DNA of 64,000 nt from Enchytraeus crypticus (taxonomy: Eukaryota; Annelida; Clitellata; Enchytraeida; Enchytraeidae): positions 1,911,501 through 1,975,500 of the forward strand of contig CAJHZI010000649.1 of NCBI GenBank assembly GCA_905160935.1, in the 5' to 3' direction. Positions within the stretch are counted from its first letter, which is position 1. Each line of letters opens with the position of its first letter. Below, in pieces: positions 36,956-52,329 of the stretch. The notes under the pieces are model-generated. The model had not been told where the DNA came from. It made no database searches and saw only the letters and a list, made by a program, of their open reading frames with translations. The position numbers and the translations under genes are program-made.

Positions 36956-37502
36956 ATATGGGCCTTAAACAAGCATCTGTGCTTCCTGACCGAGTGTGGT
37001 GTTATGTTATGCCTTATTTGATATAAGTAAGTATTTATTGCATTATTACAATTTTCAAATCTTGGATTGTAACTTAGCAGTTTTCTTTAGCATCTTTGAG
37101 TTCCTATTGGGTATACACAGAACGAATATCAAGCTAATATGATGCATCCTTCTGTGTGTAACATTGTGTACTTCTTTTGTAATTTCTTCCATTTCAAGCA
37201 TACAGTATATGAAGTGAAGGAAGATTAGGTTTTAGAAATAATTAAAAGTCAAAGGATTGTTAATCTTAACAGTCAATATCAGTTAATGAGCAATGGACAA
37301 ACACTGCCTATCATTTTGAAAATTTAGTAATAAAGATGATATAAAGCATCCTTAATGATCATCTCAGTATATAACATGTATTTTTATGTTTACTAGCTAG
37401 CAAATAACTAGCTCCCCCAGATTTCACGGATATCGACCCATTGCTCTCCACTGACTTTTTGTAACCTATCTGCTATCAGCAGCAAGTTATTATTCGCTCA
37501 TC

Positions 37503-38299
37503 ATGGATTTCTATGCATCAGATCTACGTCTTAGTGATGTTGGAGTTGATCGCTTTGAATCGGAAAGTCTGATTAGAGAATACCCTCTGGGAGTATTTAA
37601 TGACGATGATGAAGATAGTGGAATCTATAATACTTACCCCTTAGGCAGTCCGAGCTCATACGATGATGCTGTTTTAGGCGTCCTTAGAGAATGCCCACCT
37701 CGCCAATGTGTAAGTAATATTTTAAAATCTTTTACCATGTATAGAAATTTGGATTTTTGAGTCCAAGAACACCGTCATAATGCATTCTGCATGTGTCTTC
37801 TTGTGTACCATTTTCATTCGGGCAATTTGTTTTTAAAAGTTGTTATAGTTTTCTATTTAATCTATCTTTGGTTTTCTTACTTGATCATACCTTGCAAAAT
37901 AAAGGTACTGATAGCCTTGCTGAAATGGGTGCTATGGACCTGACATAGTCTCACAACTGAGCTCACTAGTGGAATATTCTCCATTGTTTTTGATAGGTTA
38001 GGAGAAATTTAATTTACTGTGTAATATTTTATTTTTTTAACATTTTCTGCAAAGCTTATAAATTGTATTGACTTGACTAAGACTGATATTCAAGTCTGCT
38101 CTGAGGAATATTAAAGTTATAATGCAGGTGTTGTAGATGATGAATTTGTGGGCTTCTATAATTTTGTATGACTATTTTTTAGGATCTTTTCTTTTTCCTT
38201 ATCAAATGTATTTTCAAGTCGCTTGGGTGAATTGATTTGTAGGGACGTTTGATGGGGACGTCCCTGACATCATCCTTATAAGGAGACAGACGTCATACC

Positions 38300-38350
<51 letters not shown>

Positions 38351-40468
38351 ACTCCAATATATGATTTATTGCTTTGGACATTCAGAACAGACTAAAGCCA
38401 GTTATAAAACCACTGCCAGTTATAGAACTGAAAAGTGAGCCAATAGTTCAGTGATATTAAGTAACGTTATACTTTTTGTTGGCTCTCTTGACCTTTTGTC
38501 TGCTTAATTAATATGTGATAATTTTATAAAATATAAGTTGATAAACATGACGCCTATTAAACGGGAATGATAGTTTGATATGTTTCTAACTAAACTTATA
38601 CACCTCCTAGTGTCAAGTTCCCTACTTTATAAGTTTTATAAAGTAATCTGGTCATCTTGATTATTTAGAATAAGAATTTTTGATAAATAGTGAGGTATTG
38701 TATCTGCATGTTGCTACTAGTAACTAATGTTACAGTAAATTAACCAGATCTGCCCGGAAGCATTAGACAGTTTATCTATAATACTTTATTATCTTATAAT
38801 CTAGCTCTGCTGAATTAAAAATATAACATATATCAGTTTGATTAATTCAGTGTAAGACTAGATGGTCGAATTGTTAAAATGCTTACCTGATTATCTGGAC
38901 ACTCTAGATTCATAGTTTCTAACTAAGCTGAACTGCCTCTGATAGTGTCTCTTTTGATACCAAAACAGCCGTTAAATTCTATTTTTAATAAAGCTATGTC
39001 ATAAGTCACCATTGTGCTCGAATTGAGCATACATGTAACTATGACGTAACATAACATAACAACAATTAGAGTGCTACAGTCATCAATGACAACATCGAGC
39101 ACTATTGAGACAAAATCAAGCCTGTGAGCAAAAAGAAGGTCCAAAAACGGTACAAATTCCAAAATCCAGATAATCAGTCCAAAGTAAAGGGAATGAAAGA
39201 AAAGGAGGTTTAGGCGCAGGTCGCTGCTCATGGACACTGGATGGAAAAGAGAGATGGAAAAGATAGGTCTTCAACTGCTTATGGAACTGCTCATAGGAAA
39301 GCAAAGGCTGATGTGATTCAAATGAAGATTTCCGAAGATTGGATGGAAGAGAATTCCAGATCTGAGGTGCAGCATGCTGGAAAGAACGATTAGATAGCTT
39401 AGAGCGTGAAGGTAAGCTAGGTCTCACAAGAGTAATTAACTTAGAAGACCGAGTAATAGCAGGCTGCATCACTTTAATCAAGTGAGACATACAAGTTTGT
39501 CCAGGGATGGTGATGGACTTAAAAGGTTAACGAAGCTGTTTTGTAAATGATACCCTCTTTAATCTCTAGCCAGTGCAAAGACTTTAAAATGGGCGTAAAA
39601 TGACATAGAAAGATAATGCATGTGTTGAACTAACAAAATTTCTTTGAAACAACGAAATCCTATACAGAATGTAGAATCATTTTCAGCTATAGGCATAATT
39701 AGGTTAAGTATAAATTTTGATAAGACTTTAGCAAATACTTGCTGTATTTGCATATTTTATCAAAAGTCATTTTAATATGCTATCTTGTTTTTACTCCTTT
39801 TAGCCATGTAAAAATGTCTCACATTTTTTCTCTTTATAATTTCTCTCTTCCTATCTCTCTTTCTCTCCCTCTCCACTCTCTCTCATTTCTTTTTCTTTTT
39901 TGTTACTTGCTTTATATGTTATATTTATTTACTTTTTAACTATAAATTAGACCAAATCCTTAAGTATTTGACTTCTTAGAATTTTTTATCCATATTTAGG
40001 CCTACAGTTGTAAAAAATTTAATGCATGCTTAATTATGTAGCCTTCCTCAGTTAACCATGCCATATTTGTTGGCTTGATTTTATCAAGAATTAGATTTCT
40101 TTGTATTTATAAAAAAACTGTGACGTTTCTTCATAACCATTATTCTCTTTCGCCGTAGGAGTAATAAATATCTACAAGCATATCTCATACATATAGGCCT
40201 GTTGTGAGATACGAATGTGCTTTTAGGAGAAATGGAGAATTCTGCGAAGTTGTTTATCAACTTGACTCTATGATTTAAGAGAAGTCTACCCGTGCAGTGT
40301 ATCACTAGATTGTGTCAGTTGGGTCTGTAATGAGTGAATCTCGGCGCTTTATCCAATGTGAATTCATAAACTGCCTGTCTCAATTCCTGCTTTGGCGCTT
40401 CCTAAAGCAAGTGCGGTTACGGTTGGTCTACTATGTAGGCCTATTAGGCTGAACTTCACCCTGGGAAG

Positions 40469-40506
<38 letters not shown>

Positions 40507-43500
40507 TATATATTATATATATATATATTATATTAATATTATATATATATATCTCTTAGTGCACTGCCTACTGGCAGGTCCATGGTACATAACGCCTCCA
40601 CTCTTCTCTGTCTTCCGCCTTCCTCTTCATTTCCACATATGAGTGGGTCTTTAAATCATCCAACATACCTAATCTTGGCCTGCCCCTGCCTCTTTTTCCT
40701 TCCATTCTACCTTCTGCGACCTCTTTTAATAGACCTTCCCCCCTCAGAATGTGTCCTATCCTTCTCTTCTTCGAATTTCTTAATACATTTATCAACTGTC
40801 TATCTGTGCCAACTCTCTCCAGGACTTCCTCATTTGTAACCTTTTGAGTCCAGCTAATCCTCTCCATTCTTCTCCAAATTCACATTTCCAATGCCTCCAG
40901 TTTCCTAATATCTTCCTTCCTTAAGGTCCATGTTTCACATCCATACACATCATAGCGTGGTCCAAACCAAAGTTTTCATTATCTCTATCCTTGTGTCTTT
41001 CTTTAGACTTTTTGTTAATAGTTCTTTTCTACTACCAAAGGCCGCTTTGGTAATTTTGGCTTGTGCAATCCTACCGCATATTTCCGTCTCACATTTCCCA
41101 TCATCGGTTATAGTATGACCCAAATATTTGAAACTCCTTACCTGTTTCAATTTCGTACCATTTATTGTGATATTAACTTCACCTTTATTATTGGACACTC
41201 TCATAACCTTGGTCTTTTTTGTATTAATCTTCATGCCATATCTCAAAGCCGTATCATTCAGCCTATTCATTATCGTCTGCAATCCAATCTCGCTGCTCGC
41301 TACCATTCCTTGGTTATCTGCAAATCGTACATCTTGTAACAAATTCCCTCCTACTTTTATTCCTTCTTCCAAGTCTTCCATGGCTTCCTTCGTCATTGCC
41401 GCAGCGTAAATGTTAAACATTAGCGGCGAAATGCTACAACCCTGTCTTACTCCACGTCCTATTTCACCTTCTTCTGAGTATTCTTGTTGGATTTTGATTA
41501 CTGCTCTTTGATTCATGTACAAGTTCAAAATTAGTCTTCTATCTCTCCAGTCAATTCCTATTCTTCTTAAGATATTCATCATCGTTATCCAGTCAATCCT
41601 GTCAAAGGCCTTCTCGAAGTCTACAAAGCATGCAAAAACGTCATTTCCATATTCTAAGCTTCCTTCGCAAAGAACCCGCATTACTCCTATTGCTTCTCTT
41701 GTGCCGCATCCTTTCCTAAAGCGAAATTGTGTCTTGCTCAGTATCATCCCTGCTTTCGACTGAAGGCGATTATTTGCTATCTTTAATAAGATCTTCGATG
41801 CATGAGGTATTAAGCTGATTGTTCTGTAATCTGAACACTCCACAGAATTGGCTTTTTTGGGAATTGGAATCATCACTGACTTGGTAAAGTCATCTGGCCA
41901 AATACCTGTATTGTACACTTCTCTACATACCTCCAATAACTTTTTGAGTGCTTCTCCTTCCAACATTTTCAAGAATTCTGCTGGGATTTCTTTTATTCCG
42001 GCTGCCTTCCCCTTCTTCATACTGTTAATTGCTGAACAAATTTCCTCCTTCATTAAATCAGGGTCCCTTTTATCGTCTTCTATGATATTTTCTTCTTCTA
42101 TTTTAAAATCCTCTTGAACTGGTTTCCCAGCCTTATCATACAATTCCTCTACATATTCTCTCCATCTTTCTTTTACTTCTTCCAACTTTGTCTTCAATTC
42201 CCCATCCCTACTCATTATACTAATGTTCTTTGCATCTCCTTTCTTTTTCTTATCGGTTCTTGTTAATATCCTGACTTCCTGGTATAATAGATCCGACCTC
42301 CCTCTTCTATCATATTCTGCTAAATCACCACACTTTTCACTCCACCAATGATCTTTTGCTTTGTCTGTAATTCTTTTAAGTTCACTGTTTAAGCTTCTAT
42401 ATTTCCTTCGGCCATGACTGGTGTCAATACTTTTCCATTTCCTCCTTTCATCCATTTTTTCTAGCATCTCGCTTGTGATCCAAGGTTTTTTAGCTGTTTT
42501 TGCTTTAAGAAAGCCATAAACTTCTTTTGCACCTATTTTAATAGCTTCCTTTAGCTGACACCATCTTTCATTTACCCCTGTTCTTTCGTAGTCCTTCATT
42601 TCCTTAACTTTTCTTTCCACTGCTTCCTGAAACTGACTTCTTCTCTCGTTCAACCCACTCAAATTCCATCTCTTACTGCTTTTCTTCTTAAGTATTTTCT
42701 TCAGCTGAAGCTCTACTTTTCCCATTACGAGATTGTGGTCTGAATTAATATCTACTCCTGGATAAGCCCTTGAATTCTTCACACTATTCCTTTACCGTTG
42801 CTTTATCAGAATATAGTCTATCTGGTATCTTCCCTCGTTTCCGGTGCTTCCTGGTTTCTTCCATGTGTAACGCCTTCTCTTCTCATGTTTGAACCAAGTT
42901 TTGGACACCACTAATCTCATTCTATTGAAAAAGTCCACCAATTTCTGTCCTCTCTCATTTCTTTTTCCTAGACCATATTCCCCAACTTCATTTCCATCTC
43001 TCCCTTCACCCACCACCGCGTTCCAATCCCCCATAACTATCACGTGATCTGTGGCTTTTTCTCCTTTAATCATTCCTTCTATTTTTTCGTACATCGCTTC
43101 AATTTCCTCATCCTCTGAGGCTGATGTAGGCATGTAGATTTGGATAAACACCAAATCTACTGAATCTGCTTTGATCCGCACTAACATCAGTCTGTCACTG
43201 CACTGAAGAACCTTTATTACGCGTTCACTTAAACTTCTATCCAAATATTATAGCCACACCCTTCTCTCTTTTATCTCCTCCGGAGTATATAACCCTGTAC
43301 CCATCACTTATAAAGTCTCCAGTTCCCAACCACCGTACTTCATTCATCCCTAGGACATTTATTGTCCCTTTCTCCATTTCCCTCTTTACATTTTCTAACT
43401 TTTCCCTTTCACCCATTGTTCTCACATTCCATGTGCCCACACTTATCCTTTTGGAGCGCATGGAATGTCCTCCTGGTATATCCCAAGGTGCCGACTGGCC

Positions 43501-43725
43501 GTGGGATTCTTACCACCCCCTCCCCATTTAAGGGGTGAGCGGGACTGGGGGCGTTCATTTTTGTCGTGATATATCATTATTTTCTTGAGGGATATGTTTT
43601 TTGATGAGGTGGGCCCCCTATGCCTTCCTCAGCTTTGACTGACATTTACCGGGCAGGGGGCGTCAATCCCTGAGAAAACTATCCTGTTTACCCGTATACC
43701 TTTACTATATATATATATATATATA

Positions 43726-43794
<69 letters not shown>

Positions 43795-46700
43795 AAGTAA
43801 ACACGCAATATAGTGAAATGATCAACTATGTTGATATCTATCACTTTTAATACCATATGTTTAAACCGTTAGGCAATTTAGACCATTTTCCATGTAACCA
43901 GTCCTGTGAATGTCCGAGATTTTACTCTCAGATAAGCGCGGCTGGGGTTCTATCCCACTAGGGTTCCATTCACCTCAGGATCTGTCATTTAAAAGATCAT
44001 GACGTTACCCCTAAGCTATTGAGAAATTCCGGTTCGCCTACTATGTCTATTATTAGGGGCTCCAAGCAGAGAATGTGATTGAAGCAGCATTGAGAGTGAA
44101 GACTTGGAAGTCTTTACAAATAATATGTGAATACCTATGCAAATGATAATTATTGGTTTTACATGATTAGTATTATTATATAAAATTGCAATAAGAATTT
44201 TATTTGATTGAATATTGTTGTATTAATTACTAACATTAATATAAATATTATCTATTGCCACCGAGGAACAAAGTTATAACCGCCGTAATGTCTAATTTTA
44301 TTGTTCTCTTCAGTTGTAGTAGCTTTATTGTGTAATAAAAAAATTATCAGTCAAGCTGAATATGTTTTGGCACTTGTTGATGTAATTTATTGAATGATGT
44401 ACTCTATCCGGAATGTGTTTTGATTCAGTGAAATCCGTGTGTGCTTGTTATATTCAATTCCTCCATGTTTATTGTAACAGCCAACAAAACAACAGAATGA
44501 GAGTGCTACTGTTGTCCACGACAACATTGAGCTCAAGCATAGTCAAGGCAAAAGACTAAGCCTTAGTTTAACGTCAGTTTTAGTTTTCAGTCTTGAAAGC
44601 ATAGCAGTGCCTGGAAGATCGCTGGATTCGAACCCTAAAAGGCTGCTTAATCGTCGAACCGGAAACGGAGAAAGTTTTTATAGTTAAATGGTTTAATGCA
44701 TAGGCTACAGCAGTGGAATGATCATCCATGATGCTATATGTCTCTCACAGTACACTGTCTATTGGCTGGTCCATGGCATATAACTCCTCTACATGGTACT
44801 ATTCTATGCGTCTTTTTAAGTTATCAAAGCATCAAATGTTCCAAGTTTCGGCCTTCCCCTAACCTTCTTTCATTCCAATCTTCCGTCCACTAGGCTACCT
44901 CTTTTAGTAAACCATCCACATTACCTAGCCAGCTTTTCTTTCTATTCCTTATCAAGTTTAACAATTGCCTATTTGTAACAATCTTTTTTAATGCTGCCAT
45001 CATCATTGCCACTGCGTAAAAGTTAAATAGAAGTGTTGACATGTAACAGCCTTAATTGTCTTACTCCCGGTCCTATTATAATACCACATGATTAAATTGT
45101 TAGTCCGTTTTAGTCCATTATCCATATATCGCTTTAGTCCACTAATTATCCATATATCGCTTTAGTCCATTAATTATCATATATAACGCTTTAGTCCTTT
45201 GTCCATAAAATGTGAACGTATTGTGATTTTACTCGATCGAGAGATAAGCCAGCGAGAATTCAATTCTACCCGAGAACTATCATATAAAATGTCGTCAGGA
45301 TAGTTTCATAAACTCGATTAAGAACTTCCTAAGACGGCATTCTTATCAAAAAGAATTGAAACAGTCTACTGACAACTCAATAAAATATTCACTCGCATAC
45401 TGTTAGTGCTCATAAAATATTGCAAAATCGGAAATGATTCATGATTATTATTTTGTTTGTTTCTTAGGCCTATTTTATGAACCAATATTCTCAGGCAGCT
45501 AATTATAAATTAAAGGATTCGTGATTATTATTTTGTTTGTTTCTTAGGTCTATTTTCTAAGCGAATGATCTTGCGATCAATTGTAAAGTAAATACCTTTA
45601 TAACTGAATCTAGGAATCAGAAAGCTTAGCACGTTAGTAAATGCAAATATTGTGATCTTAAATTGTTTATTGTATTGTGAATTTCTAGAGTACATAGTTC
45701 TCTACTACAAGAGAATGTTGCAATTAATTGCTTACTATCTCAAATATTAATATTTAAACCAATATAAATATTGATATTACTTCATAGTTCCGGAAAAAAT
45801 AGCTAATAAATGAACTTGTTACTTTTGCCTGATGTGGCCTTAAGCTAATCTAATCAACATTTTTAGTTCATGTGAAAGCCTAAAATCATGTTTATGGGTT
45901 TTAACGTTTAAAGACATCTGCAACGAGGTATTAATGTAGAGGTGGCACCTTTTTATAATTCAGAGTCTACGGTATGTGAAGTTCTTGAAACAAATTTCAT
46001 GCTTCTGATAAGGTTCTTTTCTACTTGAACCATGCAGTTTTTAGTTGCAGAAAATAGAACGTTTTCCTATAGTTGCCCATTGTTGTTTTTTCGTGTGATT
46101 GATTGATCGATAACTAGCTTCTTTGACTGATTACTGAATTGATTAATTTGTTGTGTTCGATTAGTTGATTTGTTGGAATAAGAGAAGTTGAATTTGAACG
46201 AACCGTGATTTGGTCGATTGGATAGTAAAAAATGGAACAATTTCGTCTCACGTCAGGCCGTGAGCAATGTGCGAGAACCTCTCAATTAATTCGCGATGTG
46301 ATAGAACTCGATTGCATGAATTATTAATAACCGATCGACGCTTGTAAATCGTAACGTAGGTTTCCCACGGAAGTCGACTTGTAGTCATTAGAGACGAATC
46401 ATACGAACGTTTACAACGAGATAGGTGTAGCTTTTCCTTCTGTCTAAGTCTGACGATATGTGAATTTCTTAAGACCTCTGATGTAGGCCTCACTGGTGTA
46501 GGCCTCATTCTTATAGGCCTCGTATTTGTGGGCCTCATTTGTGTAGGCCTCACGACGACCATAAATTGCGCTAAAATACGGCGGAGTATTATCAATTGGA
46601 AGATCATAAAGTACTAAATTTAAATTTCGCGGAACTACCATTTTTCTCGCTGTCTATCCTCAACGTGTAGAACTTATCTCTACTTTGGAAGATTAATTGC

Positions 46701-49700
46701 CTGCTTTTTCACACTACACATTTCTGATCAGCCTTTTTACGTTGTGCTATCTTTCGTTGTCTCTCTGCCAGTTTTCTGTAGGTCTGTTTGTCTGTCTCCC
46801 TGACCCAAATTTCAAATTCAACTTAAACTGTCTTTAGTAAGTTTTGATTCAGAAACTTTGAGATTAAATCTTTGATGACACATCTTTCATATCTACTCAG
46901 GGATTACTAACTCTACTGAGGCATATATCACTTGACTGCCTGCTCTTCAAGCTGATTTTTCTGAAGTGCTGTTAAAAGCTGGTTGTCCTACCGAAAGGAT
47001 AACTTAATTAAAATAATTAGTTTTATTAAATTAGTCGCTAAGCGTTGTCATCTACCCCGTATCTAACAAGCTTTACGTTAGCGGAAGATTAGTTAGTAAT
47101 TTGACTAGGACTCGTATTTTCAATTTAAGTTGCCACCGTGTTCGAATTCGTCCCTGACGTCATCCATGGACTGGTAAAAAAGTACTTTGAACTTTCTTTA
47201 TTATTATTACATAATGACGTGACGTTGTGACGTGATATTGCTCACAATATCACGCCGTGTTAATATCGTTGATATTAACACGGCGAGAATTGGGCTCAAA
47301 CACTGCCTCTTCATGTAATTAAGTAACAAGTTTTAGACTTTTGAGATATTCAAGCCAAAAAACAATGTATGCAATTAATCACTATGCTAGTTTAGCTGAT
47401 TTATTACTGTGCACTGTCGTATTAGTGGAGTTTGGCTCAATGGCTGCTGTGTAACTGGTTCAGTTCATTAGTGAGCATAGTGCCCAAGTGTTAAATATCA
47501 GATCATTATAACTACTTTATTAGGATGTGTTATTCAGATATTAAACATAAGGCTTTGTGATTAATCTGTCAGAAAACAGTTCCTATAATCCGTTGGTATT
47601 GTAATGTTATATATAATGTGGTAGCTAGCTTCGTAGATGATCTTTTCATTAAGCATGTGTTTAGTATTTGGTGTTGCTGCATGTGTAATTCTAACAATTA
47701 TTAATGAACATCAGATTGATTTAAATAAGAGGATACACAAGTATCTTAAATCTCTTGCTCATGTTGTTCGTATGTCGTCTGCTTTTCAATATAAAACTCA
47801 AACAAATGCCCTACTAAAGTATTCTTAACTTTGGCGGATCCAGGGGGGCCCAGGGGGCCCGGGCCACCCCTTAAGTCCGCTGATAAAAAATTTAAACTAT
47901 ATTTTCATTGTTTCTATGCAATTTTGATGAGAAAATAGACCATATATTAATAATGGAGGTGATTGGGGGGGGGCCCGGAGGGGAGGGTAAGACAGGGTAT
48001 ATTTTCATTGTTTTATGGCAATTTCGATGTGAAAATATGTTAGTAATGGAGGTGGTTAGGGGGGGGGCACGGGGAGGGTAAGACAGGGTATATTTTCATT
48101 GTTTCTATGGCAATTTCGATGTGTAAATATGTTAGTAATGGAGGTGGTTAGGGGGGCCCGGGGGAGGGTAAGACAGGGTATATTTTCATTGTTTTTATGA
48201 CAATTTCGATGTGAAAATATGTTAGTAATGGAGGTGGTTAGGAGGGGGGCGGTGGGGGGGGGGTACGACAGGGAACTCAGTTCCAATAGCTCGATTTTTT
48301 TCTAGGATATGCTAGGAGCACTGTATAATGGAAGGGGGTCCAAAACAATGTTGACCGTTTCACTAGCTCTCAATTTTCACTTGAACCAATGCATAACCAC
48401 TGCATTAGAGGAAAAAAGGGTGTAAGTAAAAAATATGAACTCTGTCCCGTAGCAGTGGTGCAAACAGCCTTGGCTGTTTGCATCAAATAGTGAAGGGGCT
48501 TAAGCCCCCCACCGGCAAAATTTGGTCACTTTTGCAATTAGTCGAGATCCGCAGAGTTTCTTCAGAGGTGAAAAAATTAACCTACTTTTCCAAACAAATG
48601 TAGGATTTTAGGTTTTCCCCTGACGGGTATGAGCGGGGGGGGAGTAAGGTACGGGGATACACTCACTCTATGAGCCGAACATAGTAGTGAACAAATTTTG
48701 AGCTCCCCCCCACAGAAGTTTGTCTGGTTGCGTCACATGTCGCGAAGAAAGCAAAAAAATGTACTCTCAAAAAAAATTTCAGGCCCCCCCTTAAAATATT
48801 CCTGGATCCGCCCCTGATTCTTAACTCACTTTACTGTGTTTCAATGTATTAAGCATGATCTACTAACTTCCACGACACGTTTTTAGATTTAAGAAGTTTC
48901 AGCTATCTATCTGAGATCTTACTTCCTTATCAGCATGTTTTTTATCAGCTGGTGCCTTTTAATTGGTTTCTTCCTAATCTCACCTGTTCATTCTGCTAAA
49001 CATTCGTACTCAATACACTGAAGTACAACAGTCGCAAATCTGTCAATACTCATGGTCATGTGTATGATTTTGTGCATATATGTCGTTTATGCAATATATA
49101 TGATCATGTCTATATGTTATATTATGTTTATGCAATATATATGATCATGTCTATATGTTATATTATGTTTATGCAATATATATGATCATGTCTATATGTT
49201 ATATTATGTTTATGCAATATATATGATCATGTCTATATGTTATGTTCATACGTATGATCCTTTGTACAACATTGTCGTGTATTGTAAAGTAGAGGGTTGT
49301 GTGAACAACACGTGGTTTGTTTTCTAGTCGTGTATGTGTGTATTCTGTGTATATACTGTTGTGCATGTGCGTATTGTGTGTATATACTGTTGTGCATGTG
49401 TGTATATACTGTTGTATATGTGTTAACATGTATATATCTGTTGTACATGTGTATATTGTGTGTGTATTTGCTGTTGGGTATGGGTATGTCGTATCTAGTC
49501 GTGTCTCGCCCTATACATTGAAAACTTTATTTTAGCACACATGTTAGTATGTATAAATAATGATGGCATATATTATATTTGAACAGTTTACATATGTATC
49601 CATAGAGACTATGATTGTATGTATATACATGGGTCTCACATACGATTATCTATTTAAAATACGCAATCCAACGTGGCTAGTATTAGTAGTATATTGCTAG

Positions 49701-50021
49701 CTATAAAAATCGCTACCATCTGCGAAGCCATATTTTGACAGTCTATAAGCTACATAGTAGTAGTACGTACGATAAGGATAAGACATTGCCGTCGTGAAGA
49801 GAGTAACTTGTTGTTCTGTGTGCAGCGCTCTGTATGGAGCGTGAAAGCAGACTCTGCCTATGAATATGTACCTTGGCCCTGCCACTTTTAGAACACCAGA
49901 TATATATTTTAAAAAAAATTATATATATGTGATATATATATATATAATATTATATATATATTAGCTATATATATAATACATATATAGCCTAAATATTATG
50001 TATATATATATATATATATAC

Positions 50022-50075
<54 letters not shown>

Positions 50076-52279
50076 CGCTGCTCTTGGTTATTAATAAAGC
50101 ATATTCTAAATGGCGTGTCGCTCTTGTAATTGATATGTGAAGCGTGTCGGTGTTCCATACACAGCGTGTCGCATAGTCTGAGAATTGTGACGTGTACAGA
50201 GGTGAAGCAGAATTACGTTGATATCATTGGTACTATGTTTACAAACTAAATAACCAATTTCTTAACAATTTCTCTAACTATAGTCGGTAGCTACTATACT
50301 TATATGTTTTACAACAAACATTGAATATGTATTTAATATTTATTATAATTTGTATTTATGAAATAAATTATTATTTTAGGCATAGTAGAATAATCTCTCA
50401 CATTGGGTCTAATACTTTTGTTCTATTCTATGAATAACTGTAACGCAATCAAGCTTCCGTTTTGTCCTGTTGCAAAATTTTAATTTAAAATTAGGTTGCT
50501 AGAGAAACTTGCACTAGAAAAGAATGCTTAAGCATTTAGTTACATGGGACGCTAGAACTGCTAATATACCTGATCATAGAGTCTGCTTATTTGTTACTAA
50601 ATTCTTGCCATTATCTCTGCTATGGTATCTCCACGTCAGATAAACTGATTTTAAACTCATGTTTGGGATTTTACTAAACCCTTGGGTTAGAACATTTGGA
50701 AAGCCTTAAGTTTTAATTATATTAACTTAAATTTATAGCCATACATAATACAAGTACATGTATGAAAGCAATCTGTTCTCAAATATGATCGTTTTCCGTC
50801 ATTCCTTATATGTTTCTTCAACCGTCGGCCTAGATATTTGTCAGCCACTTACTGGGACTTTGGCGTCCATTTCCATCTCAGAAGATGATGCCAATGATAC
50901 TTAATTCGTAACGAATCAACTTTTAAAATAAATCTGCACTACACACATTATAATAGACATTGACTGTCATTCATCTTTTTTCTATCAATAGTTTTTTTCT
51001 ATATCTTTGTCTATTATACTATTATATGTTTACTCCATCTGTGTCTTTTTATTATTTACGGTCGTTTCTCAGAAAAATCGACTAAATTATGCTGCTTCCA
51101 TGGCTAAATTGTATACACATTTCCCACTTGATGCTCGTCATTTCAATGAAAACCATTGATATTTTAATTTATAAACGTGTATCTCATCACCTTCTAACTC
51201 AGTAGTTTTGTCTGTTTCATTCCACTACTCGTAATAGTAGAACAAATATTCGCTGAGGCGGAGTTCTTTGTAAAAAATAACAATTTATTGATCACTAGTT
51301 GCTGTTTAATTGTTCCCTGCTAGTTCAGCGGCTGTTGCATTAGACAGGTTCAGTCAATGTTAAACTGAGTCCTAATAAGTTCTATACTAGAGCTTAAGAT
51401 ACGACGTTTTATCTAAATAGCTCAGTGTGTAAAGTGACAAGTGATCGATTCCGAAGTGAGTTGAAGTCCCGTGGGTTCGAATCTCAGACGAACCACTCAG
51501 AAATACAATATTGGAAACAAAGTCATCGGCAAACTGATAGTGTAATAACTAAGCTGCTTTCACTATTCAGATGGATAATGCTTGTGATGTTAAAAGTGAC
51601 GGTTATCGTGATGATATATTATTGAATAGATTAACCTTTTAAAGCTACAAATGCTAGATATTAATATACGAACAGGTGTTGCTTCTACCACTGTAGAATT
51701 AACCTTTTGTATACATCGATTGTTGTAATATGCTAAGCTTACGTTTAATAATTATTAAACGAAAAAATCCGAAAAAGACTGCACGTTTGTGTCTCCCTAC
51801 ATTATAATGTAGGGAGACAGTCTTTTTCGGATTTTGTTCAACTAGCGAATCCATTGCTGAGCGAGATGACGGATTGTTAGTGGGAATTTACGAATTAGAT
51901 CGTAATTTATAGGATTTTTATTGACGAATGCTATCACATTCACTATTATCAGCGTGGTTTTAACGTGCTCATCGTAATATAACTTTAGCATAGTTAGAAC
52001 ACTTAAAGAGTTTTAGACGAAGCTAACCTTGTCTGTTGCTGCACTGGAGGTGATTCGATTTTTCTCTCCAGGTACAAAAGGTTAATTGTCGCTGACGCAA
52101 GCATATGGTAAATTGTGTCTTTTTAATATGATCGATGCATTTTTGTCATTATCAATATTTTCGTTAATGCTCTTTCTTTTGTGATTCGTATTTTTATGCA
52201 ATTGTAATTTTATTAAAGATTTTATTGCAATATAACGTAGCTGAGCCGATAGCATATCAGTTTGTTGTCACTTATTAGT

Positions 52280-52329
<50 letters not shown>

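Noticed and set aside
46248-46641. Minus-strand frames of 119 and 65 codons
   Set aside because: They are partly built on an 18-bp minisatellite (RPTxMRPT), with no recognisable domain and no splice context.
51414-51500. Functional tRNA gene
   Set aside because: A- and B-boxes are present, but the acceptor stem does not pair and no anticodon arm is convincing.
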